Positions 47,050 through 55,996 are shown, counted from the first letter of the stretch. The stretch: DNA of 64,000 nucleotides from DVED01 sp963838375 (GCA_963838375.1 CAWIQY010000016.1:1-64000); one strand, 5' to 3'. Translations and numbers: made by a program. Notes: generated by a model not told the origin, from the sequence alone.

Positions 47050-48210
47050 CTAAGCAACCAGAACGCGATCGCGAATCAAATTTTTCAAGTAAGTTGCGGT
47101 GGTGTCTGCACCGTCAAAATTAAATTGGATCGGGTTAGGCTCAGTTTTTAGATAAGAAACAACGAGATTGGCGAAATTTTCAGGTTGCAAATCTTCCGGT
47201 ATAATCGTTTGAATTCGTCCCAACTTTTCCAACCGTTGCGATCGCATCAATTGTTCGCGATCTTCGTTTCCGGTAAATGCCATCATCATCGATCGCGTTC
47301 CCGTCATCAACACATTCATAGTCGTGTTATAACCAGACATACTAATCGAAAGATCGGCTTGCTGCATATAACTGAGAAAGTCGGAAGTATAGCGATCGAC
47401 TGTGATATTCGACTGTCCTTCGGCTAAGTTCTGCAAGTTTGTGAGTAGAGAATCTGGCGCGAAAGGGCCGGTAAAAACGTAGAGGTGATGAAGAATTTGG
47501 GAAGCGAGAAGGGGCGCAGAGTGAACGACACATTCTAATAAATCGTGCCCAAAACGACCGCCGCCAACACTGGCAAGAATACTGGGTGTTTGTAACTTAA
47601 TTTCAGGACGATCGATCGTTTTTTGTCCGACGTATCCCGTATAAATTATATCACACTTGAGATCGTTTACGCGAGAAAATGTTTCTTCCAGTTGAATAAA
47701 TTTTGGATCGCCATGAACGAGTAATAGATCGAAATACTCATTCATAAACTTACAAATTTTCGCTTCGTTTTTCTGCTGTTTGTGCGGTTTTGTGACGACG
47801 ATATCGCGCAAACTGCAAACCACCTTGGTTCCTGCTGCTTTTGCCCGTTCCAGTAGCGGAATTAATTCAAAAGAAAACCGCCGTCTGCCAAAGGGAAAAA
47901 GTTCGACAATCAGAATATCTGGTAATAATCGATCGAAGCTGTTTAAAATTTGCTGGCAGCGTAACGCTTGCACATCTTCTAGACTTAGGGAAGGATCGAC
48001 GGGTTTGAGTTCGCTAAATTCCGGATCGGTTTCGATCGCCGGAAGTTGAACGACTTCTAATTCTGGCGGAAATTGAAAGGTTTCGATCGCTTGTCCTCCA
48101 TTGAGAAAACATACTTGAAAATCGGGCAGTAAACTGCGAACAATCTCCATACTGCGGACGAGATGTCCCATCCCTAAAATATGCTGGCAGTAAAATAAAA
48201 CTTTGTGCAT
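47050..48210 (-). CDS. Predicted GT-B glycosyltransferase (MurG/GT28-like), first paralogue
   Basis: 386 residues. The N-terminus HKVLFYCQHILGMGHLVRSMEIVRSL and the C-terminal block DLSISMSGYNTTMNVLMTGTRSMMM resemble MurG and MGDG-synthase-like transferases in which an SxGYNT-type loop binds the nucleotide sugar. It is distantly similar to the gene at 48294 (shared GMGH/GLGN..R, LRDI, GGYNT layout). Specific activity unknown. It sits in the glycan cluster 83 bp downstream of its paralogue. Confidence 0.78.
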   Translation of the reverse strand: MHKVLFYCQHILGMGHLVRSMEIVRSLLPDFQVCFLNGGQAIETFQFPPELEVVQLPAIETDPEFSELKPVDPSLSLEDVQALRCQQILNSFDRLLPDILIVELFPFGRRRFSFELIPLLERAKAAGTKVVCSLRDIVVTKPHKQQKNEAKICKFMNEYFDLLLVHGDPKFIQLEETFSRVNDLKCDIIYTGYVGQKTIDRPEIKLQTPSILASVGGGRFGHDLLECVVHSAPLLASQILHHLYVFTGPFAPDSLLTNLQNLAEGQSNITVDRYTSDFLSYMQQADLSISMSGYNTTMNVLMTGTRSMMMAFTGNEDREQLMRSQRLEKLGRIQTIIPEDLQPENFANLVVSYLKTEPNPIQFNFDGADTTATYLKNLIRDRVLVA

Positions 48211-48293
48211 TTACCAAGTCCTAAACATTCTAAAAATTAGATACCACCCTAACCTATCAACCGATCGAAATATCTCAAAAACTATGGTAAGGT

Positions 48294-49568
48294 TTAATCG
48301 AGAATTTCCTGTGGTTTAGCTGCAACTTTCGGTGTTGCACAAAACTCACGATCGCGTAGGGATTTAAAAAAAGTATCACCCGTAAAACCTGCAAACAAAA
48401 GTTGAGAAATTTCGCGTTCGATGCAGGGCAAAGCATTTAAATCCAAATGGGCAGCCGGGGGTGAATGAGAAATATTTTTATCAAGTTGTACTAGAACCGA
48501 TTCCATCAAATGTTCTGGCGTGAGAACATGAGGGTGGATAGTTTGGAAAAGTCCGAATTCTGCCATGCGTTTTGCCCGAATCCACTGTTCCCGTACCGGA
48601 TGAATTCGAGGAACAACGATCGCTCGCTTGTTGTAAGATAAAACTTCGCAAACCGTGTTATATCCGCCCATACAAACGACTAAATCTGCCGCTTCCATCT
48701 CGCTACCCACATCGTCGCTAAACTCGCACAATTCGATATTATTCAGACCTTCCGCCAGGGAAAATAATACCTCTTTTTGAGAGTCTGGCATTTCCGATCC
48801 GAGGATAATCCGACTGGAAAAATTACGATCGCCCTCTAAATTTGTCAATCCCCACAAATAACTTTCTACCATACGGTATCCATCACCACCGCCACCCGGC
48901 GTGACTAACACCAATTTTTCGTCAGGGGCAATTTTTAATTTATCCCGCATGGGTTGGCGTCTCAGGCGTCCGGGTTCCCGTCGAATGTAGCCGCAGTACC
49001 GAACTTTTTGGGCGATCGTTTCGGAGAACTGATACTCTCGCACCACATCGAAAATCTCCGGCATTCCGACGACTAAAACTCGATCGTAAAACTCTTCGAT
49101 CGCCTCGTAAAAACCGTACTGTTTCCACTCCGAAATCGTAGTTTCCGCATCGTCGAGAATATCGCGCAACAGCAACACAAATTTAGTTTGCGGCAACGTA
49201 ACTTTTAACAATGCGAGAGTCTCTTTCAACTCACCACATAACCCGTATGGCTTTTTATCGATCAAGAATAAATCTGGTTGATAGTTAGCAGCCGTGGCAG
49301 CGATCGAATGCGATCGCAATCTGATCATATCTTCCACATTGGTCGATAAATACTTAACCGCAACTTTCCCCGACAAATCGCGTCCCATACACGGTAGTTT
49401 GATATAGTCGAGTCCCGGCGGCAACCGAAAACTGTGCAGCATTGGCGAACCCGACACCAACAAAATCGAAACTTCCGGTAGCGTCTCGAGTAAATACTTG
49501 CAAATCGCCACCATGCGGCGAATATTCCCCAAACCGAAGGAATCGTGAGAGTAGACCATCAATTTCAT
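48294..49568 (-). CDS. Predicted GT-B glycosyltransferase (MurG/GT28-like), second paralogue
   Basis: 424 residues from the ATG at 49568 (MKLMVYSHDSFGLGNIRRMVAI). An upstream extension of the frame to 49649 lacks family features. It has LLVSGSPMLHSFRLP, LLLRDILDD, VTPGGGGDGYRMVESYL and AADLVVCMGGYNTVCEVLSYNKRAIVVPR, the usual GT28-type nucleotide-binding end. First gene of the seven-gene leftward cluster. The likely role is sugar addition to a lipid or protein carrier. Confidence 0.78.
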   Translation of the reverse strand: MKLMVYSHDSFGLGNIRRMVAICKYLLETLPEVSILLVSGSPMLHSFRLPPGLDYIKLPCMGRDLSGKVAVKYLSTNVEDMIRLRSHSIAATAANYQPDLFLIDKKPYGLCGELKETLALLKVTLPQTKFVLLLRDILDDAETTISEWKQYGFYEAIEEFYDRVLVVGMPEIFDVVREYQFSETIAQKVRYCGYIRREPGRLRRQPMRDKLKIAPDEKLVLVTPGGGGDGYRMVESYLWGLTNLEGDRNFSSRIILGSEMPDSQKEVLFSLAEGLNNIELCEFSDDVGSEMEAADLVVCMGGYNTVCEVLSYNKRAIVVPRIHPVREQWIRAKRMAEFGLFQTIHPHVLTPEHLMESVLVQLDKNISHSPPAAHLDLNALPCIEREISQLLFAGFTGDTFFKSLRDREFCATPKVAAKPQEILD

Positions 49569-49676
49569 GGTTCTTGAGTCCTCTTTGGCGGTCAAAACCA
49601 GTTTCTCAGGGTTTTGTAAAGTTTGTGTGAAGCGTTGGTGAGGAAACATGAAGGCTTGATGAGAAAATTCTCATAT

Positions 49677-51243
49677 TCAAAACTCAAACAGCGTTCTAAT
49701 TGTCACCACCACGATATCTTCGTTCTCATCATCGTGATTGGGCGCAGTCAACCAGATAATACCCGGTGTCAGACCGATCTCGTCGTGCAACTCAATGCGA
49801 TAAAACGCTTCCAAATGCAACCCCACATCTTCATCTGCCAATTGCCCGATCTCCTCCAGCCCGGAACTGACTCCCGTCAGGCGCGGCTGCATCCCCACCA
49901 CAATCCCGCCGACATTCCCTTTGCCTCCCAAATCGGGAAACGCCAAAGTTGCCGCCCAGTTCCACACCTCGGCATCTCCCAACCCCAACAAACGCGCATC
50001 GGTATAGCCCATCCAACCCCCGATGGCTAACAAGTCGTCGATTTCGTAATTGGCTTGAATACCGTAGGAATTGCCCACCACCGGGCGTTCTAATTCCTGC
50101 GATCCCAGTTCGCGCAACCCCGAAGCGTTGCTTCCCGTTCCCGTAGCAATGCCTCGACCCTCGCCGGAATAAGAGTGGATGTAAGTCAGTCCCAAGACAA
50201 ACCGATCGATCGGTGTCAGGGTCAGTTGTCCGAGAATGCCGTAGTCTCCGTTCCACAATCCCCCGCCGCTTTCGGGCTCGCTGCCTTCTCCGGCACTGTA
50301 ACCCACATCCAAATCGATAGTATCTGTCAATTGAAAGCGTACCCCCACACCCGCATCGGTATTGGGAATTCGGTAGATGGGATTGTAGCGTCCGAAACGG
50401 GAGACTGCCCCATCGTCGCCGGAGATAAAGGGGTTGCCTTTGTCGGTAAAATCACCGACAGATAAGCCAGTGGGGGCGAGGGTGACTCGGATATCGTCCC
50501 CTAGGGGAAAGCGATATTCAACATTGAGTTCTACGGAATTGTCGGTATCTGTATCGAATCCCAAACGGGGTTCGTCGAGGCGAATTTCGTTGAGTCCGGT
50601 GACCCGATCGAGACGGGTAATATTTCCTGCTTTCAGTTTAGTTTGCAGTCGATCGTTCTCCAGTAAAACTGGTATCAAAACTGAGCGAAATTCGTTCGCT
50701 AAACGTTGTATTGATATCGATTTTTTCACCAAAAGCATCAATTAAAGCAAATAGCACTTCTCCTCGAACTTTGGTGGTAGTCGAAAAGGGAGAAACCCGA
50801 ATTTCGATATTGTCGAGGGTGGCATTAAAGTCATCGAGTTCGGCATCAAAAGCCTCTAGTAATTGCTGAATTTCCTCCAAATTTGCCCGATCGAGTTGTA
50901 CGCGATCGAGACACGCCGACATCGCCGCTGCAAATTCATAGCGCGTTATCGATCGATTTCCCCGGTACGTACCGTCGGGATATCCACTGATACAACCATA
51001 CCGTTCGTAGAGCGATCGCAAGGCTTCGATCGCCCAATCGTCGGGTTGTACATCTACTAAATCTTCTACGGAGGGAACCCCGCTTGGTGGATTGGGTTCA
51101 CTGAGTTTGATCGACGGACTTTCTAATTGGTCAATCCCAAAAATTCGTGGGGGATAACGATGAGAATTTTGGGCGATCGCTGGATTAAAATCGGCACAAC
51201 TCAATCCTCCCAAAATCGCTAAAACCCATCTCCACTTCATCAT
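49677..51243 (-). CDS. Iron-uptake-type SLH-porin (one-base insertion near 50655)
   Basis: Outer-membrane porin of about 521 residues after bridging. The ATG at 51243 starts a signal peptide (VLAILGGLSCADFNPAIAQ). An SLH domain follows (VQPDDWAIEALRSLYERYGCISGYPDGTYRGNRSITRYEFAAAM), then a coiled-coil linker and a beta-barrel. After FDTSFTGE the frame is lost through one extra base at about 50655 and continues in another as DRLQTKLKAGNITRLDRVTG... to a typical aromatic end, TIRTLFEF. The SLH domain anchors such porins to the cell wall. They pass inorganic ions, including iron in studied cases. Confidence 0.87.
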
Positions 51244-51307
51244 TTTAAATTAAAACTCTTCACCCAAAATCTCGCAGTTTCAACGCACATTTTATCTTGA
51301 AGTTAAT

Positions 51308-51862
51308 TTAATTACTATCATCGCGATCGTCATAAAAACGTAACCGACCGAAACCTAAAAACTGTTCCTGAACTTCTTCCCCTGCCGGAAATACCGTCAC
51401 GCCGAATAAATAGATACCGCCTCCGAGGGGATTTCGGGCAGCTTTCAAGCCGATCGTCAATATTTTTTCTGGTGAAATGGGTGGATCGAAAATCACCGAA
51501 ACCGTGCGAGTTTCCCGCTCGAACTCAGCCGTAAACTCGGTAATCTCTTCCCCTTTATTTCTGGGATTCCCTTCAAAAATGACGGTCTTTTCCGGATCAA
51601 ATCGCAAGCGTTCCAAGCCTTCCGTTTGGGCGATCGTTACCTGTTGTAAAGGCTCTCCAGCGTTCTCCGGCAATTCGAGAGTGAAGTAATACGTCGCATT
51701 CCAAAAACCTGCACTTTTATCGGGTGTGGTTGCCCCGAGAAAACTGGGAGGATAGTCGAAGTGAATTTTCCCATCCCTCAATTGCACAGCCTCGATAACG
51801 GGCGCTAAAGTTGCTTCGAGAACAACAGCTAAGGCGATTATTGCCCATCCCCTCAATTTCAT
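51308..51862 (-). CDS. DUF2808 domain exported protein
   Basis: 184 residues. The ATG at 51862 starts a signal peptide (AIIALAVVLEATLAPVIEA). The core, YYFTLELPENAGEPLQQVTIAQTEG, followed by GEEITEFTAEFERETRTVSVIFDPPISPEKILTIGLKAARNP, matches DUF2808, a cyanobacterial exported family without a known role. It is 64 bp upstream of the porin on the same strand and may be co-transcribed with it. Confidence 0.8.
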   Translation of the reverse strand: MKLRGWAIIALAVVLEATLAPVIEAVQLRDGKIHFDYPPSFLGATTPDKSAGFWNATYYFTLELPENAGEPLQQVTIAQTEGLERLRFDPEKTVIFEGNPRNKGEEITEFTAEFERETRTVSVIFDPPISPEKILTIGLKAARNPLGGGIYLFGVTVFPAGEEVQEQFLGFGRLRFYDDRDDSN

Positions 51863-51973
51863 CTGTGTTACACCCCATTCTGCATAGCTTGTCTTGCAAA
51901 CTTGAGTTTAAGCAACATCGCAATGAGAAAAGATGAAGAATAGATGAGAAAATTCTTACATTGAGTTGAGTCC

Positions 51974-52081
51974 ATTTATTGAAAATGGGGTGATTTAGGG
52001 AAGGAATTGACGGGAGTTTGAGGTTGTGGTATTCTTGGTGGGGTCTAAAGTAATCTCTAACTACTTATCGTTCGCTAATCT
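51974..52081 (+). repeat. Dispersed promoter-bearing repeat, copy C
   Basis: More divergent copy with TTGACG (52007-52012), a 17-bp spacer and TATTCT (52030-52035). The end is altered to CTAACTACTTATCGTTCGC, so the usual ATG is lost. It lies between the DUF2808 start and the 3' end of Uma2 copy 2. Confidence 0.72.
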
Positions 52082-52110
52082 AAAATCCTTGGTTTTCCAT
52101 GGAGAATTCT

Positions 52111-52701
52111 TCACCGCCAAATCCGCCGCAGATTTAACACAAATCCTGGTAATATATCTTCTCCAGAAAGTTCCATGGGATGTTCTAAAACTTCTACTTC
52201 TTGTCCCGGACGATAGATTTCCACTCGTTTATTCTGAGGGTCAATTAGCCACCCCAGTCTTGCACCGTTTTCTCGGTACTCGAGCATCTTTTCTTGGAGT
52301 TTAGAGAGACGATCGGTAGCAGAACGTAATTCCACCACAAAATCCGGACAGAGGGGAACAAATCCGCGACGTTGTTCGGGTGTGAGTGATTCCCACCGTT
52401 GGCGACTTACCCAAGAGGCATCAGGGGAACGGCGAGCACCGTTGGGGAGGATGAATCCACCGGAGGAGTCGAACGCTACACCTAACTCTTCGTTCGCCTC
52501 CTCCCAAAAATCTAGTTTTCCAGTAATACGGCTATTTCGTTGGCTGGATTCGCCGCCAGTGGGTGGATTCACAATGAGTTCTCCAAGAGATGTCCGTTCT
52601 AATTGTAAATCGGGGTTAGCGGCGGCGAGTTCCTCGAATTGTTGGGGGGTGACGAACAGATGAGTGGTGCTGGGGAGTTCTAGGGTGAGGGTGGATGGCA
52701 T
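52111..52701 (-). CDS. Uma2-family putative endonuclease, copy 2
   Basis: 196 residues from the ATG at 52701, about 90% identical to the copy at 36553-37143. The differences are concentrated in residues ~58-80 (SRITGKLDFWEEANEELGVA instead of FSLTGQLSNWFEAHEDLGEG). The putative active-site region SPDASWVSRQRW...CPDFVVELRSATDRL is unchanged. The upstream ~55 bp are also nearly identical between the copies, up to the site where the 164-bp element is inserted here. Confidence 0.88.
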   Translation of the reverse strand: MPSTLTLELPSTTHLFVTPQQFEELAAANPDLQLERTSLGELIVNPPTGGESSQRNSRITGKLDFWEEANEELGVAFDSSGGFILPNGARRSPDASWVSRQRWESLTPEQRRGFVPLCPDFVVELRSATDRLSKLQEKMLEYRENGARLGWLIDPQNKRVEIYRPGQEVEVLEHPMELSGEDILPGFVLNLRRIWR

Positions 52702-52753
52702 GGGGTCACCTCGCAAGAGTCTGGGGAGATAGTTTTATTGTAGGGGATGGGGG

Positions 52754-52917
52754 CAGGGCTGTTTCATTTTCTGTAGGGGCGAAGCGCAGGCGTCCGGGAA
52801 TCCCAAGAGTGGTTGCCCCGATCTCTGGAACCCCCATGATTTCGTCGGTGGCGGGGTAGGCACTCTTGGCGCTACCCCTACAAAATCCTCGTTTTCCACG
52901 ACAATGAAACAGCCCTG
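52754..52917. mobile_element. 164-bp MITE with 15-bp terminal inverted repeats
   Basis: CAGGGCTGTTTCATT (52754-52768) and its exact reverse complement (52903-52917) bound a non-coding element. A GGGGATGGGGG direct repeat lies on either side (52743-52753 and just after 52917), consistent with target-site duplication. The interior has a TGTAGGGGC palindrome. The same upstream region of Uma2 copy 1 (near 37180) lacks it, so it inserted after the Uma2 duplication. Confidence 0.8.
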
Positions 52918-53060
52918 GGGGGATGGGGGAGGTTGGGGGCGATCGCCCTTTCCAGGGAATCACAGATAATTAAAATATAATTAAAAATCAACAACTAACT
53001 CCCCGGTGCATTTCCTTCGTCAACACACCCTACCAACTAACAACTATCAACTAACCACGA

Positions 53061-53649
53061 TTACCAAATAGTAGACAAATCTAAGACGAATTCGGGTAAT
53101 ATATCTTCCCCTGAAAAGGTATCGGGATTGTCGAGAATTTCCACTTCTTGATGAGGACGAGAAATTTCCAGTTGTCGTTGTTTGCGGTTAATCAGTAACC
53201 CTAATCTCGCGCCATTTTCTAAGTATTCACGCATTTTGGCGCGAGTTTTTTCCAGGGAATCGCTGCGTGACATTAACTCCACCACAAAATCGGGACATAA
53301 AGGAACAAATTTCTCTTGTTCTTCTGGAGTTAAAGCATCCCACCGTTCTTGTTTTACCCAGGAAGCATCGGGAGCGACTATCTGCACCATTGGGAAGTTT
53401 GAAGCAACCATTAGAGTCAAAAACTTCTCCCAGCTTGTAGCGACGATTCCAGGCTTGGAGTTGATAAATCAGATCGGCGTTGTGTTTGCTTGTTGTTCCT
53501 CCAGTTGGGGACATAATAATCACTTCTCCTTGGACAGTACGCTCGAATTGGAGATCGCTGTTTTCGTGACAGAGTTGCCAGAACTGCTCGTCGGTGAGGT
53601 CGAGTTTGAGTTCGAGAACGGGGGGTAAGTAGAGGTCGGTGGTGGACAT
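53061..53649 (-). pseudogene. Uma2-family putative endonuclease, copy 3 (frameshift near 53381)
   Basis: Start MSTTDLYLPPVLELKLDLTDEQFWQLC at 53649, then GEVIIMSPTGGTTSKHNADLIYQL and FDSNGCFKLPNGA in one frame. The rest, VAPDASWVKQERWDALTPEEQEKF, CPDFVVELMSRSD and ENGARLGLLINRKQRQLEI, is in a second frame. One extra base at about 53379-53384 separates them. Repaired length is about 195 residues. It is clearly diverged from copies 1 and 2. It may be a true pseudogene or another sequence error. Confidence 0.78.
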
Positions 53650-53757
53650 GGGGATTCCTCGCTTCATCGATAGATTTAGGATAGCATCGGTGCATTGGGT
53701 CGATCGATCTCGTCATTGGGCAGAGGTTCAAATTGATGTCACCACCTCTGGCTGAGG

Positions 53758-53885
53758 TCTCAATTTGCCCGATTTTGCCCCAATTTATTGAGAATGGGGT
53801 CATTTGGAGGACGAGTTGACAGGGGTTTTGGGATGTGGTATTCTAGTTTAGTGGTTGATCTATGACTACTTATCGTACACTATTC
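53758..53885 (+). repeat. Dispersed promoter-bearing repeat, copy D
   Basis: TTGACA (53816-53821), a 17-bp spacer and TATTCT (53839-53844): the best promoter match of the family. It is followed by ATGACTACTTATCGTACAC and then by ATTGAAGTTTTCACATTGCGGATAG, shared with copies E and G. It directly precedes the orphan B-family gene at 53935. Confidence 0.85.
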
Positions 53886-53934
53886 TAGTGAATTGAAGTT
53901 TTCACATTGCGGATAGAGCCCGATCGTGACGAAG

Positions 53935-54438
53935 ATGAGACGTAAAGTTTTCTTTTATCCAGTTCCCGGTCAAACGACCCAAACTCACTGGAAGTCGGGA
54001 ATTCATGCTGGCAGCGATCGCAGCACGACTTTACTACTAGCAGAACATTCGGATAGTTCGGGGAAAGCTTCTCCCGATGTCGGGTATCGGCTATCTGAAT
54101 ACAAGCGAGATCCAGCGTCATCTACGTTCGATCATGGTGGTGCAACGACTCACTTCAGGAGGTCTCCTTGGGTTGTGGTTTCTGTGGAAGAATATATCGC
54201 CAATTTGGAGGGAATGCAAAAGTACGGTGAGGTGGTGATTTGCTATTGTGATTACGTTCCTTTACCGGAGGAGGAAAATCCTTGGATTGAGCTGCAAAAA
54301 TCGACGATTTCTCCAGATTCTTTTGGTGGAGATCGGGAATCGTTTGACGCATTTGTTAGGGGTTTGTCTTCGGCAGAAGCTGAGTGTTATCAAATTGTTG
54401 ATGACCATCGGGTGGTAATGTCTGCGGAGTTTCGCTGA
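53935..54438 (+). CDS. Unnamed family 'B' protein, orphan copy
   Basis: 167 residues from the ATG at 53935; a GTG at 53926 is also possible. I do not recognise the family. It is about 80% identical to the gene at 58213 (MRRKVFFYPVPGQT, SGIHAGSDRSTTLLLAEHSDSSGKA, RLSEYKRDPASSTFDHGGATTHF, WVVVSVEEY, VVICYCDYVPLPEEENPWIE). It also shares a WVV-SVxxY...VxIxYCxxxPLPxEE core with the gene at 55371. Unlike those two, it lacks the small 'A' gene upstream and sits just after a dispersed promoter repeat, as if that region had been replaced. Confidence 0.72.
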   Translation: MRRKVFFYPVPGQTTQTHWKSGIHAGSDRSTTLLLAEHSDSSGKASPDVGYRLSEYKRDPASSTFDHGGATTHFRRSPWVVVSVEEYIANLEGMQKYGEVVICYCDYVPLPEEENPWIELQKSTISPDSFGGDRESFDAFVRGLSSAEAECYQIVDDHRVVMSAEFR

Positions 54439-54624
54439 TGAGCGATCGCCCGAAGCGATCCCTTTGATAGACTGTCGATTGCTCAGGCGATCGTGACTCA
54501 AATGCCGATCGTCAGTGTTGATGCAGTATTTGATAGCTATCCGGTGCAACGATTGTGGTAAAGGGGTTTTTGAAATTTGGGATGTTTGGCGGCGATCGAT
54601 CGAGTTGCAAAAGGAGTCTAAAAT

Positions 54625-54954
54625 TCACTCTTGTAATGAATTTAAGAACTGGATTAATTCAGGTAAGTCATTTTGAACGACATCCCAAATTGTCTCCAAA
54701 TCAAGGCGATTATAGTCATGAACGACAATATCTCGCATCCCGGCAATGTCTTTCCAGGGAATTTGTGAGTGTCTTGTTTTAAACTCTGCGGACAAACGTT
54801 TGGTAGCTTCGCCAATCACCAAAATACGCCGAAGAACAGCATCTTGCTTTTCATCATCGATCTGAAATTCTTCAAAGCGGATTCCTTTTGTGTAAGCTAA
54901 AATTTTTTCGATCGCTTCGACAATATCTAAAAGTGATTCTTTATCCCTAGCCAT
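54625..54954 (-). CDS. HepT-like (DUF86) toxin
   Basis: 109-residue helical protein of the HEPN/HepT family, the toxin of MntA/HepT systems. The HEPN RNase motif RxxxxHxY is present as RDIVVHDY. The preceding IPWKDIAGM and the N-terminal DIVEAIEKILAYT are typical. It overlaps the nucleotidyltransferase gene by 8 bp (54947-54954), so the pair is translationally coupled. In studied examples the antitoxin inactivates HepT by adding AMP to the motif tyrosine. Confidence 0.87.
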   Translation of the reverse strand: MARDKESLLDIVEAIEKILAYTKGIRFEEFQIDDEKQDAVLRRILVIGEATKRLSAEFKTRHSQIPWKDIAGMRDIVVHDYNRLDLETIWDVVQNDLPELIQFLNSLQE

Positions 54955-55333
54955 AAATGACGATCGCTGAGTTTAAGATATTTTGACGGCGGATGTAATT
55001 GGGACTGGTGGAAATGGCGGTTTTGCTGACGAGATCGACGTTTCGGTGAAATAGTGTTTCGAGTTCGTGTTTCATCCGAACTTGCAGAATTAAATTACGA
55101 CGTGCATTCTGTCCGTAGGTAAATAACACGTCAATATCGCTAGGATTGTCTCCATCAAGGCGGAAATCGTCCCGCAAAATCGAGCCAAACAGAGCCAACT
55201 CACAAATCTGCCATTTTTGGCAAAAGTCAGTAATTTGCTGGGGGGTGGCGTTGAGTCGAGCGTACAAATTCTCTGTAGAAATTGACCGATCGACATCCTT
55301 GATTTTTAGCCTGGACTGGGGATTCTCTGTCAT
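54947..55333 (-). CDS. MntA-like minimal nucleotidyltransferase antitoxin
   Basis: 128 residues from the ATG at 55333; a GTG at 55339 is an alternative. The active site is GSILRDDF...SDIDVLF, the GS...DxD motif of minimal nucleotidyltransferases, with a four-residue insertion (LDGDNP) that makes the spacing longer than the usual ten. DLVSKTAI is the usual third-acid region. It precedes and overlaps hepT, giving a complete type VII-like toxin-antitoxin pair. Confidence 0.85.
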   Translation of the reverse strand: MTENPQSRLKIKDVDRSISTENLYARLNATPQQITDFCQKWQICELALFGSILRDDFRLDGDNPSDIDVLFTYGQNARRNLILQVRMKHELETLFHRNVDLVSKTAISTSPNYIRRQNILNSAIVIYG

Positions 55334-55370
55334 GGACACGACTGCTGCTATGAAATGATGGCTTCAAAAC

Positions 55371-55781
55371 CTAGGACAACTTTGCCATTTCTGATTCAGA
55401 GAGAGGAGCAACAATTTGTTCTTCAATTAGATTTTTAAACTCTTCTAAAGGAAGTGGTTTTTGTTGGCAATAAGCAATGACAACCCGATCGAATTTTTCG
55501 TCATAGCCATCGCTGGGATAGCTGTGGACGGAAGAGACAACCCAGTGTGTAGGGAGTTCGATCGCTGTTCGGATGCCATCGCGATCGTGGGTGCTGCCTG
55601 TGAATAGGCGATCGCCAATTTTGGGAAGTTCTCGATGGCGGCGGCGATAATCGACGGATTCTTGAATGAGAGAAAATGACCGACCATTTTCTAGTTTTCC
55701 CGCTGGAATTTGCATTCCACTTCCGTATTGTTCAGAGAAGTATAGAATCAGGGTGGGACGATCGTCTTGAATTGTATCCAT
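55371..55781 (-). CDS. Unnamed family 'B' protein, divergent copy
   Basis: 136 residues, not a recognised family. The end, HWVVSSVHSYPSDGYDEKFDRVVIAYCQQKPLPLEEFKNLIEE, aligns in pattern with WVVVSVEEY...VAICYCDYLPLPEEENPWIE of the genes at 53935 and 58213. The central YGSGMQI...LFTG segment is less similar. It starts 5 bp after the stop of the small A-family gene, so the two form an operon of the same order as at 57987-58716. Confidence 0.7.
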   Translation of the reverse strand: MDTIQDDRPTLILYFSEQYGSGMQIPAGKLENGRSFSLIQESVDYRRRHRELPKIGDRLFTGSTHDRDGIRTAIELPTHWVVSSVHSYPSDGYDEKFDRVVIAYCQQKPLPLEEFKNLIEEQIVAPLSESEMAKLS

Positions 55782-55786
55782 CGTGA

Positions 55787-55996
55787 TTAATCATCCAAAT
55801 TGGCGTAGGGGTCAAGTTCGGCAAAACTGTCAAAATCCTGGACATCTTTTTCAAAGATACAGTCAACAGGAAGTGGGTCGAAAAAGCCAGTTCTTTTCCG
55901 CTCAGTCTCTTTGAGATGCCATCCGTATCGTTTAGCCATCTTTTCGCACTCCTCTTCGCTGGCAGCGGGGTGTCTGACTTTTTTCTTTTGTGTCAT
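55787..55996 (-). CDS. Unnamed small family 'A' protein, copy 1
   Basis: 69 residues from the ATG at 55996. Lysine-rich start, then ASEEECEKMAKRYGWHLKETER and LPVDCIFEKD. The gene at 57987 has the same pattern, SEEACESMEEKYGWTLVETNR and LPVECVFEGE. No known domain is visible. Acidic C-terminus. The conserved order, A followed closely by B, suggests the two proteins work together. Confidence 0.68.
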   Translation of the reverse strand: MTQKKKVRHPAASEEECEKMAKRYGWHLKETERKRTGFFDPLPVDCIFEKDVQDFDSFAELDPYANLDD

